DNA of 64,000 bases from an uncultured Croceitalea sp. (GCA_947494805.1 CANLWK010000002.1:496001-560000); one strand, 5' to 3'. Counted from the first letter of the stretch, positions 53,578 through 62,994 are shown. The notes: a model not told the origin generated them from the sequence alone. Translations and numbers: made by a program.

Positions 53578-54663
53578 ATGAAAAAACCAACCTTTATTAC
53601 CCTCGTCTTCATCTTTTTGTGCTTTGTCGGAGAACACTGTTTTTCACAAGTCAGTAAAGATACGCTACGCGTGGCCTATGCCCCAGCAGCACCATTTATC
53701 ATTCAAGAAGAAGACCTACTTGAAGGCATTAATATTTGGCTATGGGACCGCGTTGCCGAGGATTTGGATTTGGAGTACAAATTGATAAGAATGGATTTCG
53801 CCACTATGTTGGATGCGCTCAAAAGGGGAGCTGTTGACGTTTGTATCAATCCACTTACCATAACCGGTGAACGTAGCAAACAGATGGAGTTCACACATTC
53901 TTTTTTTGCATCACATTCGACCATTGCTGTTGCCAAACAATCGTCGTTACAGAAGATCAAGCATTTTTTTGGTTCTTTTTTACATATTAACTTTTTAAGG
54001 GGTTTTCTTCTTCTTCTAATCATACTCTTATTTTTTGGTAGTCTGACCTGGTTGGCCGAACATAGGGGCAATCCAAAAGACTTTAGGCCTGGTATCAAAG
54101 GAATCTGGGATGGTCTCTGGTGGTCTATGGTCACCTTGTCAACTGTAGGATATGGTGATAAGTCACCAAAAACACGACTGGGCAAAATAGCTGCTTTGGG
54201 CCTAATGTTCAGCGGTTTGTTGTTCGTTTCTGGTCTGACAGCAAGTATTGCTTCCAGTTTGACCGTAAACCAATTAGAGAACAGCACTTCAGATTTTAGC
54301 TCGTTCAAAGAGCGAAAGGTTGGCACAGTGAAAAGCTCGGAAGCAGAAGACTTTTTGAAGACCCATTTTTTTAAGGATATAACTACCTATAAAGGTGTTC
54401 AGCCGGGTTTAAAAGCATTGTCCGCGAAACGACTTGAAGCATTTATGTACGATGAGCCTATTTTACGGTATCGGATTCGTAAGGATTCCTCACTTTCTAA
54501 AGTGGAACTACTTCCTATAAAATTTGATGTTCAATTCTATGCCTTCGGTATAAAAAAGGACTCCATAGTTCTTGAACAGGCCATTTCGCAGCGCATTCTG
54601 GAAATCACCGAATCGCAGGAATGGCAAATTGTTCTGGCAGAATATGGACTGACCGAATTATAA
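53578..54663 (+). CDS. GluR0-like ligand-gated potassium channel (substrate-binding domain interrupted by K+ pore)
   Basis: 361 residues from ATG 53578 (an upstream ATG at 53530 gives 16 non-signal residues). Order: signal peptide (1-23), binding lobe S1 (about 28-125), TM1 (138-157), pore loop with selectivity filter TVGYGD (189-194), TM2 (203-225), lobe S2 (about 240-345). Two ligand residues of ionotropic glutamate receptors are present: R99 in 'NPLTITGERS' (alpha-carboxylate) and D292 in 'FMYDEPILRY' (alpha-amino group), so an amino acid ligand is likely. The filter is K+-type as in GluR0, the prokaryotic ancestor-like channel. Lies 51 nt after LysR, perhaps co-transcribed. Confidence 0.88.
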   Translation: MKKPTFITLVFIFLCFVGEHCFSQVSKDTLRVAYAPAAPFIIQEEDLLEGINIWLWDRVAEDLDLEYKLIRMDFATMLDALKRGAVDVCINPLTITGERSKQMEFTHSFFASHSTIAVAKQSSLQKIKHFFGSFLHINFLRGFLLLLIILLFFGSLTWLAEHRGNPKDFRPGIKGIWDGLWWSMVTLSTVGYGDKSPKTRLGKIAALGLMFSGLLFVSGLTASIASSLTVNQLENSTSDFSSFKERKVGTVKSSEAEDFLKTHFFKDITTYKGVQPGLKALSAKRLEAFMYDEPILRYRIRKDSSLSKVELLPIKFDVQFYAFGIKKDSIVLEQAISQRILEITESQEWQIVLAEYGLTEL

Positions 54664-55167
54664 TTCCTTTTCTAAAAGCAGTACTTCTTCTTTGGTATCC
54701 GTTGGTATGTTTCCTTTTTGGATAAACCCAAGCTTTTCAAGTAAAGCTACCGAGGCATGGTTTTCTGGTGTAGTAATGGCCAAAACCTTGTTGTCTATAG
54801 CGAAAAGGCCTTTGTTTGCCAGTAACAAGTCGGCGGCTTCATGTATATATCCCTTACGTTCAAAATCTGGTAAAATTGCAAAACCCAAATCTGGATGTGG
54901 CAAATAATCTCGTTGTAAAAAACCGCAGATTCCCATGGGCTGGTCTGTTGCCCTTAAACGTACCCCAAAAAGTCCGAAGCCATATTTTTGGTAGGAGGGA
55001 AGGATCGAGGACTTAAGATATGTTTTTGCATCTGCAGGGTTTTTGATATTGCGGTCACCAATATATTTTTTCCATTTGGGCGTATTCATAAGCTTGAACA
55101 GAAAGTTTGTGTCTGCTACGGAAAGAGGGGAGATTAAAATTCTATCTGCTTTAAGTGTAACCATCAA
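54658..55167 (-). CDS. GNAT family N-acetyltransferase
   Basis: 169 residues, RimJ/RimL-like. N-terminal 'ILISPLSVADTNFLFKLMNTP', the central 'YQKYGFGLFGVRL', acetyl-CoA-binding 'ILPDFERKGYIHEAADLLL' and C-terminal 'NHASVALLEKLGFIQKG' all fit GNAT motifs A and B. Substrate unknown; it may acetylate a protein N-terminus or a small molecule. Two consecutive Met at the start; either could be used. The stop overlaps the channel gene stop by 6 nt. Confidence 0.9.
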   Translation of the reverse strand: MMVTLKADRILISPLSVADTNFLFKLMNTPKWKKYIGDRNIKNPADAKTYLKSSILPSYQKYGFGLFGVRLRATDQPMGICGFLQRDYLPHPDLGFAILPDFERKGYIHEAADLLLANKGLFAIDNKVLAITTPENHASVALLEKLGFIQKGNIPTDTKEEVLLLEKEL

Positions 55168-55174
55168 AGCGCTA

Positions 55175-55876
55175 TTAGTTGTATCCTTTGACTTCTCCCA
55201 TACTTAGGGTAATTGGCCCCAGTACGTGTGATTTTGGTAAAAAAGCACCACTTTCACTGACCATCCAATCATCCCAAGTAGCTTCAAGGCCTCCAATCGG
55301 AATGATTTTTACCCACATTTTATAACTGTTCGGAAATCCGTTTTCGTTCAATATCCATAAATAAGTGTCCCCCGGGGTGGTACCACCACTGCCATAGGTT
55401 ACCAATAGTCCTTGTTCATCGTTTTCTAGGGCCACTATACCTCGAGTAGTTCCCTTATCGAAAACTTTGTAGGGCGCAACCAACCAGAAAGAATCGTTGT
55501 TAAAATAGTCAAGTGCTTTCTTTATCAATCTCTCTTTCTCTGCGCCCACCACCCTTCCATTGTTTTTTGTGGCAATACTATTCTTAGGTTTTACCAAGTT
55601 TAAGTCAACCACATTATCCTTCCACCTAACATTGACTTTGCCCATTGCCTTGTCCCATAAATACCGATTGTTACCACCTTGGTATGACCACTCTAAATAT
55701 CGTGTATTGTTATAGGTGTCATGATTTAGTACCTTAAGCATTTTACGGGCAAGGGCATCAGCTTCTGGTCCCGGTTTTCCTTCAGGTAAAGGCTCATTTT
55801 TTACCCATACAAAAATTAGCATGAACAATAGACCAACCCCAATAAGTACCCCTGATATCTTTAAAATCTTTTTCAT
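55175..55876 (-). CDS. conserved hypothetical membrane-anchored protein
   Basis: 233 residues from ATG 55876; the frame runs back to 55939 but that overlaps the upstream gene and lacks the signal. One N-terminal hydrophobic helix (about 6-26, 'ISGVLIGVGLLFMLIF') anchors a 200-residue extracytoplasmic domain ('ARKMLKVLNHDTYNNTRYLEW', 'SFWLVAPYKVFDKGT', 'GGTTPGDTYLWILNENGFP'). I recognise a flavobacterial family of unknown function. It overlaps the ATP-grasp gene by 4 nt (ATGA). Confidence 0.78.
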   Translation of the reverse strand: MKKILKISGVLIGVGLLFMLIFVWVKNEPLPEGKPGPEADALARKMLKVLNHDTYNNTRYLEWSYQGGNNRYLWDKAMGKVNVRWKDNVVDLNLVKPKNSIATKNNGRVVGAEKERLIKKALDYFNNDSFWLVAPYKVFDKGTTRGIVALENDEQGLLVTYGSGGTTPGDTYLWILNENGFPNSYKMWVKIIPIGGLEATWDDWMVSESGAFLPKSHVLGPITLSMGEVKGYN

Positions 55877-56796
55877 GTAAAAAGTTCTTTTAATTGCTTG
55901 GCAAATAGTTTTGCCGCCGGGGGGTAAAAACGAAACCAAAGTTCTGGTTCAAAAATTTCAAGTTCAGCCAGTGCAAGTTTCCCATCATTGTCTTCAAAAA
56001 TGTCCACTCGGGCATACAATGGTTTTTCAGGGCAGGCGTCAATAACCATTTTGGCAAAGGCAATCTGTTCTACAGTTGCTTGGTATTCATGAACCGTACC
56101 ACCATAGTCATCCTGCACCCTAAAATCGCCTTTTTTGGCAAGCTTGAGTATAGCATGGGTAAACTCACCGTTAAAGAGCATCATAGACACTTCGCCCTTG
56201 TCGACCACGTTTTTTTGAAATTCTTGTAGCATCTGGGCCTCTGAGATGGACAGTTCTTGAAAAACGGTATCGTATTGCGGCCATGCATCAATATGGAACT
56301 TATAAGTGTGTCTTGCCCCGCCTGCAATGCAAGGTTTTAAAACCAGTTCATCTGAGGAGAAAGCAAGGGTTTGTTCAGCTTTGTCCATGGCCTCTTTTAA
56401 GCTAAGTTCTTCTCCTTTTTCGATAAACAACGTCTTTGCCATATTGACACCTTTGATCTGTAAATCTTTTAAGTAGTGCTTGTCAATATTCCAATCAATC
56501 AATGATTTTGAATTGATAAAGTTGGTATGTTGGGCTGTTTTTGTCATCCAGTTTGAAAACTCTTGCATTCGTTCGAAATAGTCCCATGTTGCCCTGAACA
56601 ACGCATATTTGGTAGTGCTCCAATCAAAATTGGGGTCATCCCAAGCAACTCTGACAACATTAAGACCCTGTTTTTCGAGTTCAGCTATTATTAGGCCGTC
56701 CTCAAGAAGAATGTTCTGGTTAAAACTGTTTGATGTAACCGGGTCAATATACCTGCTTTCGGTTAAAATGGTAATATCAATTTGCTTTTTAAACAC
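55873..56796 (-). CDS. ATP-grasp family protein (glutathione-synthase-like)
   Basis: 307 residues. ATP-grasp fold: N-terminal preATP domain ('ITILTESRYIDPVTSN'), nucleotide-binding loop and 'ELVLKPCIAGGARHTYKF' (about 160-177), 'GEVSMMLFNGEFTHAILK' (about 206-223), metal-binding 'YARVDIFEDNDGKLALAELEIFEPELWF' region (Asp/Glu ligands). Resembles RimK/glutathione-synthase-type ligases that join a carboxylate to an amine; the substrate is unknown. It is translated first and overlaps the following membrane protein by 4 nt (ATGA), so the two likely work together. Confidence 0.86.
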   Translation of the reverse strand: MFKKQIDITILTESRYIDPVTSNSFNQNILLEDGLIIAELEKQGLNVVRVAWDDPNFDWSTTKYALFRATWDYFERMQEFSNWMTKTAQHTNFINSKSLIDWNIDKHYLKDLQIKGVNMAKTLFIEKGEELSLKEAMDKAEQTLAFSSDELVLKPCIAGGARHTYKFHIDAWPQYDTVFQELSISEAQMLQEFQKNVVDKGEVSMMLFNGEFTHAILKLAKKGDFRVQDDYGGTVHEYQATVEQIAFAKMVIDACPEKPLYARVDIFEDNDGKLALAELEIFEPELWFRFYPPAAKLFAKQLKELFT

Positions 56797-56830
56797 TTGA
56801 AAATCAGATTTTAAAAACTAGTATTGCACA

Positions 56831-58513
56831 TTAATACCCTACAGCCCTATCATCACCACGTTTGTCGGCCCCACCTTCTAAACGTCCGTCGGGCAATACT
56901 TTGATGGCATCTACTTTTCCAATAATAGGTGTTTTACCTTCATAAATTTTGTACCCTTTGGTTTCAAGGGTGTTTTTTAATTCTTTTGAGAACCCCTCTT
57001 CTTCGAACATAACCATATCAGGTAACCATTGGTGATGAAAACGGGGTGCATTGACCGCCTCTTGCATGCTTAAATTGAACTCGTAAGCATTTAGAATAGT
57101 CTGTGCTACAGCGGTAATAATTGTAGATCCGCCAGGGGTGCCTACTACCATCCATAGTTTTCCGTCTTTTTCAACTATAGTGGGTGTCATAGAACTTAGC
57201 ATACGTTTCTCGGGTGCAATGCTGTTCGCTTCGGCACCAATAAGTCCGAACATATTCGGCACCCCAGGTTTGGCACTAAAATCATCCATCTCGTTATTAA
57301 AGAAAATACCCAGTTCTTCTGAATATAGTTTTGAACCATAACCCCCATTGAGCGTTGTGGTGGCAGAAATTGCATTGCCATGATCATCAACGATAGAGTA
57401 GTGGGTGGTTTCCATGCTTTCAACAACTTCGACCTCTCCATGGCTTACGGCCGAAGACAGGGTTGCCTTGTCAAAAGAAAAGTCTTCCATGCGCTGTGTC
57501 AAGTAGTCATTGGTCAAAATGACATCTAGGGGAATATCCACAAAATCAGGATCGCCTAAAAAGTAATTTCTATCTGCATAGGCCCTTCGCGCCACCTCGG
57601 TGAACAGTTGAATGGTTTTTTCTGAATTATGTCCGTATGAGGCCAAATCATAAGGTTCCATCATTTTGAACATTTGGTTCATGGTCACGCCACCACTGCT
57701 TGGCGGACTCATTGAAATTATCTTTAAATCTTTGTAATTGAACGTTATGGGATAACGCCATTTGGCCTGGTACTTTTCGAGATCTTGTGCTGTTATGAAG
57801 CCTCCATTTTCTTGAATAAAGCCAGCGATTTTTGAGGCGACCTCACCTTTATAAAAACCGTCACGCCCCTCTTTCATGATTTTGGTCAAGGTGTTGGCAA
57901 GCTCAGGATACTTTATGGTATCCCCGGGACTAAAGTGCTGTGCGAACTTGGTACTGTCGCCATTAACTTCAATAAACCGTTCTTTATAACGCTCTAATCT
58001 TTTGGCCTGTTTTTCGGTTACCACTATACCTTTTCGCGCCAAGGCTATCACCGGAGCTAAAATTTCATCAAGAGGTAATGTACCGTATTTTTCATGTACC
58101 TCGATCACACCGGCGACGGTCCCTGGCACACCAATAGCAGTAGCACCTACCGTACTCATGTTTGGTATGACATTGCCCAATGAATCTAAATACATATCAG
58201 CATAAGCCGATAGGGGGGCTTTCTCACGATAATCCAATCCGCCGATATCGCCATTTGATCTTCGATAGACCATAAATCCACCACCACCCAAATTTCCTGC
58301 AAACGGATAGGCGACTGCGAGGGCAAGCTCTGTAGCTACCATGGCGTCAAACGCGTTGCCACCTTTTTTCATAATGGCAATACCAATCATAGAGGCTTCT
58401 GCACGGGCCGAAACAACCATTGCTTTTTCAGCTACTTCACCCGTTGGAAGTACAGGAGCTTTACGACAATTGACAATAGTGGTTAAAATAAGAAAGAGTA
58501 TCAGTTTTCGCAT
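56831..58513 (-). CDS. ggt: gamma-glutamyltransferase (lipoprotein)
   Basis: 560 residues. Lipoprotein signal with Cys16 ('TIVNCRKAP'). The nucleophile Thr370 is in 'METTHYSIVDDHGNAIS', where autocleavage into large and small subunits occurs; 'GGNAFDAMVA' and 'NLGGGGFMVYR' match the substrate region and 'GTPGGSTIITAV' the small subunit. Cleaves gamma-glutamyl bonds of glutathione or peptides, releasing glutamate outside the cytoplasm, which might be a ligand source for the GluR0-like channel (inference only). Overlaps the upstream gene by 13 nt. Confidence 0.94.
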   Translation of the reverse strand: MRKLILFLILTTIVNCRKAPVLPTGEVAEKAMVVSARAEASMIGIAIMKKGGNAFDAMVATELALAVAYPFAGNLGGGGFMVYRRSNGDIGGLDYREKAPLSAYADMYLDSLGNVIPNMSTVGATAIGVPGTVAGVIEVHEKYGTLPLDEILAPVIALARKGIVVTEKQAKRLERYKERFIEVNGDSTKFAQHFSPGDTIKYPELANTLTKIMKEGRDGFYKGEVASKIAGFIQENGGFITAQDLEKYQAKWRYPITFNYKDLKIISMSPPSSGGVTMNQMFKMMEPYDLASYGHNSEKTIQLFTEVARRAYADRNYFLGDPDFVDIPLDVILTNDYLTQRMEDFSFDKATLSSAVSHGEVEVVESMETTHYSIVDDHGNAISATTTLNGGYGSKLYSEELGIFFNNEMDDFSAKPGVPNMFGLIGAEANSIAPEKRMLSSMTPTIVEKDGKLWMVVGTPGGSTIITAVAQTILNAYEFNLSMQEAVNAPRFHHQWLPDMVMFEEEGFSKELKNTLETKGYKIYEGKTPIIGKVDAIKVLPDGRLEGGADKRGDDRAVGY

Positions 58514-59094
58514 AGAGAGTTAAATTTATGTTTGGAAAAGGTAATTAATTCTTCAAAAAACGCAGTGAACTCTGCCTCAAATTCTGTGTAATGTTCTTCA
58601 AGATCCACAATAGCGAAATTCATCTTTGATCTGTTTTGTGTACGGCGGTTCATACCCTCTAACACCCTTGAGATACCAGTAAGATTGGCATAATTTAAGA
58701 GCCAATTATCTGCAATCATATAGGGCATCATTCTTTTGGTTCCCAGCGGAAGTATGTCAAAATTTGCTTCTAAAAGATCATAAAACGTCTCTACATAAAC
58801 GGCTAAGGGTACATCAGAGTAGGTACTCCAATTTTTGGCCAAAAAATGATCATAAAAAATATCAACGATAACCCTGCTATAATGGCTATAGTTTTTATGC
58901 AGGCGCTTACTACTTTGCTTTGGTATCGGATGGGCATCTGTAAACGTATCTATCTCTCGATGCAACAAGATGCCCTTTTGTACTGCGCTGGGCAAATGCT
59001 TGTATTTATTGCCACGAATGTGATCTGCAAAAAAATTACCAAGGGTAATCTCAGGATTGTCAAATGATAAGTAGATATGCGCTAAAAAATTCAT
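58501..59094 (-). CDS. acyl carrier protein phosphodiesterase (AcpH-like)
   Basis: 197 residues. The family begins 'MNFLAHIYLSFDNPEI', then 'GNFFADHIRGNKYK', 'QKGILLHREIDTFTDAHP' (catalytic His/Asp) and 'RVIVDIFYDHFLAKNW'. AcpH removes 4'-phosphopantetheine from holo-ACP; whether this homologue does so is not established. Its 3' end overlaps ggt by 13 nt, suggesting translational coupling on a shared transcript. Confidence 0.87.
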   Translation of the reverse strand: MNFLAHIYLSFDNPEITLGNFFADHIRGNKYKHLPSAVQKGILLHREIDTFTDAHPIPKQSSKRLHKNYSHYSRVIVDIFYDHFLAKNWSTYSDVPLAVYVETFYDLLEANFDILPLGTKRMMPYMIADNWLLNYANLTGISRVLEGMNRRTQNRSKMNFAIVDLEEHYTEFEAEFTAFFEELITFSKHKFNSLCEN

Positions 59095-59134
59095 AGTTGC
59101 CTTTGCAAAAAGGTGAGGGAAGGTATTAAAATTT

Positions 59135-59659
59135 TCATGGTTGCCATGTAACCGTCGTAATGGCCTTAGCGGTCAAAAACTCTTTTTCATCGGTATTTGT
59201 GTTGGCATCAATCTTGAACTTCCATTGATTTTCTTCCAGAGTGAGAACGGCAGCTAGTTTTCCATAACTTGTTTGATCTGGTCGATCTTTTGAAATGATG
59301 GTCAACTGATAGTATCCATTGTCACAAATAGTTTTAGGGTTCACTTCTCTAGTGATGATTTTAAATGAAAGACGAAGTTCTTGTCCGGCACCAATAACAT
59401 TATTAAAGAAACGTTCAAAATAAGAAGCAATTCGTTCATTTCCTTTTACCGAATTTGGATCTGACGAATCATATAGATTCAATAAAACGGCATCTTTGGT
59501 ATAAAGCGAGGTCAATAAGTTAGCATCTAAGTTGTGATAGGCCTTACAAAACAACTGATATGTACGGTTTATATGCTGCTCATTTGTTTGTGCGTTCGTA
59601 TTGCCCATAAAACCAAAAAACATGATGAGACAACCCAACACTTGATACCTTAAGTTCAT
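59135..59659 (-). CDS. exported NTF2/SnoaL-like protein
   Basis: 174 residues with signal peptide (1-23, 'FMGNTNAQ'). The core ('YQLFCKAYHNLDANLLTSLYTKDAVLLN' region, 30-57; 'ASYFERFFNNVIGAG'; 'ELRLSFKIITREV'; 'DNGYYQLTIISKD') matches the NTF2-like fold of SnoaL/EcaC-type proteins. No catalytic triad stands out; ligand or role unknown. Encoded just upstream of the AcpH gene on the same strand (40-bp gap), divergent from glmM. Confidence 0.8.
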   Translation of the reverse strand: MNLRYQVLGCLIMFFGFMGNTNAQTNEQHINRTYQLFCKAYHNLDANLLTSLYTKDAVLLNLYDSSDPNSVKGNERIASYFERFFNNVIGAGQELRLSFKIITREVNPKTICDNGYYQLTIISKDRPDQTSYGKLAAVLTLEENQWKFKIDANTNTDEKEFLTAKAITTVTWQP

Positions 59660-59757
59660 TTATATACCATTACAAATCGCATAAATTCCAAAAAAATGCG
59701 TTATTAATTCATTTTTTGAATTTACAAATAAGCAACAAGTAATACCAATCATCACTT

Positions 59758-59765
59758 TATATTTG
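59758..59765 (+). promoter_or_regulatory. -7 box for glmM
   Basis: TATATTTG, an exact TAnnTTTG match, 19 nt before the ATG at 59785. No TTG with proper spacing is seen upstream. Confidence 0.5.
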
Positions 59766-59784
59766 CAAAAACTTTATAAACAGT

Positions 59785-61173
59785 ATGACCCTAATCAAAT
59801 CAATTTCAGGAATACGAGGAACCATTGGTGGGGCCACAGGAGATAACCTTACACCGATAGACGCGGTTAAATTTGCTGCCTCTTACGGGACATGGCTTAA
59901 AAGTTATAGCGGCAAGAACAAGTTGAAAGTTGTTATAGGTCGTGACGCCCGTTTATCTGGTGAAATGATTCAAAATTTGGTGGTATCTACCTTGGTAGGG
60001 CTGGGGATAGAGGTTGTTGATTTAGGCTTGTCCACGACGCCGACCGTTGAGATTGCAGTGCCTTTGGAAAAAGCGGATGGAGGTATCATTTTAACGGCCA
60101 GCCATAATCCGAAACAATGGAATGCTTTAAAGTTGTTGAATGAAAAGGGAGAGTTTCTTGATGCCAAACAAGGTGCAATAATCCTTGAATTGGCCGAAAA
60201 AGAAGATTTTGATTTTGCCGAAGTTGATGATTTGGGCAGTGTTACCAAAAACGATGCTTATATCGATGTTCATATAGACGAGGTGCTCAATCTTTCATTG
60301 ATTAATGCTGATAAAATTCGTAAGAAACGATTTAAGGTTGTGGTTGACGGTGTGAATTCCACTGGAGGTATTGCCATACCTAAATTATTGAAAGAATTAG
60401 GTGTCGAAGTGGTCGAACTCTATTGCGACCCAACGGGACACTTTCCACATAATCCCGAGCCCCTAAAAGAGCATTTAGGCGATATCTGTGATTTGGTCAT
60501 TAAAGAGAAGGCTGATTTTGGTATCGTTGTAGATCCTGATGTAGATCGTTTGGCATTCATCAGCAATGATGGTGAAATGTTTGGAGAAGAATATACATTA
60601 GTTGCCTGTGCCGACTATGTTTTGGGTGAAACAAAGGGCAATACGGTTTCAAACCTTTCGTCATCACGGGCATTACGTGACATTACTGAAAAGCATGGCG
60701 GCACCTATAATGCGGCGGCCGTTGGTGAGGTCAATGTGGTCATCAAAATGAAGGAGACCAATGCCGTAATCGGTGGTGAGGGTAATGGCGGAATCATTTA
60801 TCCTGCAAGTCATTATGGTCGTGATTCACTGGTGGGTACGGCTTTATTTCTAATGCTAATGGCTGAAAAAGGAGGGACAGTTGCTGAATTAAGAGCAAGT
60901 TACCCAAGTTATTTTATGAGCAAAAAGAAAATTCAACTAACACCTGAACTAGATGTTGACGCAATTTTAAGTGCGATGGCAAAGAAATATGAGAACGAAG
61001 ATATCTCTACCATTGACGGGGTGAAAATTGACTTTCCTGAAAATTGGGTGCATTTGCGCAAATCAAATACAGAGCCCATAATCCGAATTTATACCGAAGC
61101 CAAAAGCCAACAAGCGGCTGATACACTTGCCGATAGCATTATTGGCGAAATCAAGGCCGTGGCGGGAATATAG
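59785..61173 (+). CDS. glmM: phosphoglucosamine mutase
   Basis: 462 residues, alpha-D-phosphohexomutase family. Phospho-serine S106 in 'LTASHNPKQWNALK' (103-116), magnesium loop 'DPDVDRLAF' (about 248-256), sugar-binding 'GEGNGGIIYP' and C-terminal phosphate-binding 'SNTEPIIRIYTEA' define it. Interconverts glucosamine 6- and 1-phosphate for peptidoglycan and lipid A. The 'GEGNGG' loop (not 'GEQSGH' as in classical GlmM) leaves open a phosphomannomutase role, as often in Bacteroidota. Converges on fhs. Confidence 0.85.
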   Translation: MTLIKSISGIRGTIGGATGDNLTPIDAVKFAASYGTWLKSYSGKNKLKVVIGRDARLSGEMIQNLVVSTLVGLGIEVVDLGLSTTPTVEIAVPLEKADGGIILTASHNPKQWNALKLLNEKGEFLDAKQGAIILELAEKEDFDFAEVDDLGSVTKNDAYIDVHIDEVLNLSLINADKIRKKRFKVVVDGVNSTGGIAIPKLLKELGVEVVELYCDPTGHFPHNPEPLKEHLGDICDLVIKEKADFGIVVDPDVDRLAFISNDGEMFGEEYTLVACADYVLGETKGNTVSNLSSSRALRDITEKHGGTYNAAAVGEVNVVIKMKETNAVIGGEGNGGIIYPASHYGRDSLVGTALFLMLMAEKGGTVAELRASYPSYFMSKKKIQLTPELDVDAILSAMAKKYENEDISTIDGVKIDFPENWVHLRKSNTEPIIRIYTEAKSQQAADTLADSIIGEIKAVAGI

Positions 61174-61202
61174 CTCTAAAAAATACTTAGTTCCCAAATT
61201 TC

Positions 61203-61241
61203 AATAAGACATGGTATTCTTTGGAATCGTCATGTCTTATT
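61203..61241. terminator. long bidirectional hairpin between glmM and fhs
   Basis: AATAAGACATG (61203-61213) is the exact reverse complement of CATGTCTTATT (61231-61241), with an inner ATTC-TTTG-GAAT stem (61216-61227) making a nearly continuous hairpin. The T-run is weak, so termination efficiency is uncertain. Confidence 0.7.
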
Positions 61242-61254
61242 TAGCATTAGTGGA

Positions 61255-62922
61255 TTAAAACAATCCACTAATAACCCCATTTTCATCAATATCAATGTTT
61301 TCTGAGGCAGGGTGACCAGGTAATCCAGGCATTCGCATAATGTTGCCAGTGATGGGAACTAGAAAACCTGCACCTGCAGCTATTTCAATTTGGCGAACGG
61401 TAATAATGAAGTCTTTGGGTCGCCCCAATAACTTCGGATTGTCAGAGAGCGACTTCTGGGTTTTTGCAATACATATGGCCAAATGATCCAAACCTAAATC
61501 GGCAATCTTTTTTAAGTCGCGCTTTGCCTGAGCAGAATAATCAACGTGTTTCGCTCCATAAATTCTGGTGGCAATGGTCGCTATCTTTTCTGTAACGGGC
61601 GATTGCCAATCGTACATGGGCGTAAAAGGATTGGGGCCACTTTCTGCAATTTCTATGACCTTCGTTGCCAGTTCTACTGCCCCTTCACCGCCTTTTTCCC
61701 AAACATTGGCAATAGCAACGTGAACCCCCATTTTTGTAGCGGTTTCTTGTATCAGTGCTATTTCTTCATCACTATCTGAAACAAATTTGTTGATGGCGAT
61801 TATTGGTGTCACATTAAACTGTTTGATGTTTTCGATGTGTTTTTCCAAATTCGGAATGCCTTTTAATAAGACTTCAACATTGGGAGTCTTCAAGCTATCT
61901 AAAGCAGCACCTCCATGATATTTAAGCGCACGAATGGTAGTGGTCAAAACGACTGCCTTTGGAGATAGACCGGCACTTTGACATTTGATGTCAAAAAACT
62001 TTTCGGCACCCAGGTCAAACCCAAAACCTGCTTCGGTAACAACGTAATCAGAAAGTGTCAAGCCCATACGTGTGGCAATGACCGAATTTGTACCCTGTGC
62101 AATATTGGCAAAAGGGCCACCATGTATTATCGCGGCATTACCTTCAATGGTCTGTACCAAATTTGGTTGTATGGCATCCTTGAGCAGCGCTGTCATGGCA
62201 CCTTCCGCCTTAATGTCACGGGCATAAATTGGGCGTTTGTCAAAAGTATAGCCAATAAAAATGTTGCCCAGCCTTCTTTTTAAATCTATCAAATCTTCGG
62301 CAAGACACAGTATTGCCATAATTTCTGAGGCCGCGGTTATATCAAATCCTGTTTCACGAGGAATACCGGAACCAGTTCCGCCCAAGCCTACAATAACATT
62401 TCGCAGTGCACGATCATTCATATCTATGACACGTCTCCATGAAATTGTTCTTGGATCTAGGTTCAAAGAATTTGTTTTGCTTTGAATGTTATTGTCTATT
62501 AGTGCCGATAATAGATTGTGTGCCTTTTCAATAGCTGCAAAGTCACCTGTAAAATGTAAATTGATATCTTCCATGGGCAATACCTGCGAATAGCCACCTC
62601 CAGTGGCGCCACCTTTAATTCCGAATACAGGACCAAGAGATGGTTCGCGTAAAACAACTGTTGTCTTTTTGCCCAAACGATTCAACCCTTCCGTAAGGCC
62701 AATGGACATGGTGGTTTTTCCTTCGCCGGCTGGCGTAGGCGAAATGGCAGAAACCAAAATTAAGTTGGCTTTGCTTGTCCTGTCCTTATCAATTAAATCA
62801 AGTGGAAGTTTTGCTTTGTATTTACCATAAGGTTCCAATCTTTCAGTTGGAACACCTATTTTTTGTGCAATCTCAGTAATTGGTTTTAACGATACTTTGC
62901 GTGCAATATCAAGGTCTGACAT
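61255..62922 (-). CDS. fhs: formate--tetrahydrofolate ligase
   Basis: 555 residues. The P-loop 'PTPAGEGKTTMSIGL' (about 62-76), 'REPSLGPVFGIKGGATGGGYSQV' region, 'DMNDRALRNVIVGLGG' and 'TEAGFGFDLGAEKFFDIKC' are diagnostic. Makes 10-formyl-THF from formate and ATP for one-carbon metabolism. No folD is next to it. Monofunctional and of usual length. Cytoplasmic. Confidence 0.96.
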   Translation of the reverse strand: MSDLDIARKVSLKPITEIAQKIGVPTERLEPYGKYKAKLPLDLIDKDRTSKANLILVSAISPTPAGEGKTTMSIGLTEGLNRLGKKTTVVLREPSLGPVFGIKGGATGGGYSQVLPMEDINLHFTGDFAAIEKAHNLLSALIDNNIQSKTNSLNLDPRTISWRRVIDMNDRALRNVIVGLGGTGSGIPRETGFDITAASEIMAILCLAEDLIDLKRRLGNIFIGYTFDKRPIYARDIKAEGAMTALLKDAIQPNLVQTIEGNAAIIHGGPFANIAQGTNSVIATRMGLTLSDYVVTEAGFGFDLGAEKFFDIKCQSAGLSPKAVVLTTTIRALKYHGGAALDSLKTPNVEVLLKGIPNLEKHIENIKQFNVTPIIAINKFVSDSDEEIALIQETATKMGVHVAIANVWEKGGEGAVELATKVIEIAESGPNPFTPMYDWQSPVTEKIATIATRIYGAKHVDYSAQAKRDLKKIADLGLDHLAICIAKTQKSLSDNPKLLGRPKDFIITVRQIEIAAGAGFLVPITGNIMRMPGLPGHPASENIDIDENGVISGLF

Positions 62923-62994
62923 AGTAGTTGGATATATACCATGAAGATACTAAATATTGTTGCCTATAATGGTAATGAATAGGGAATACGCAGC

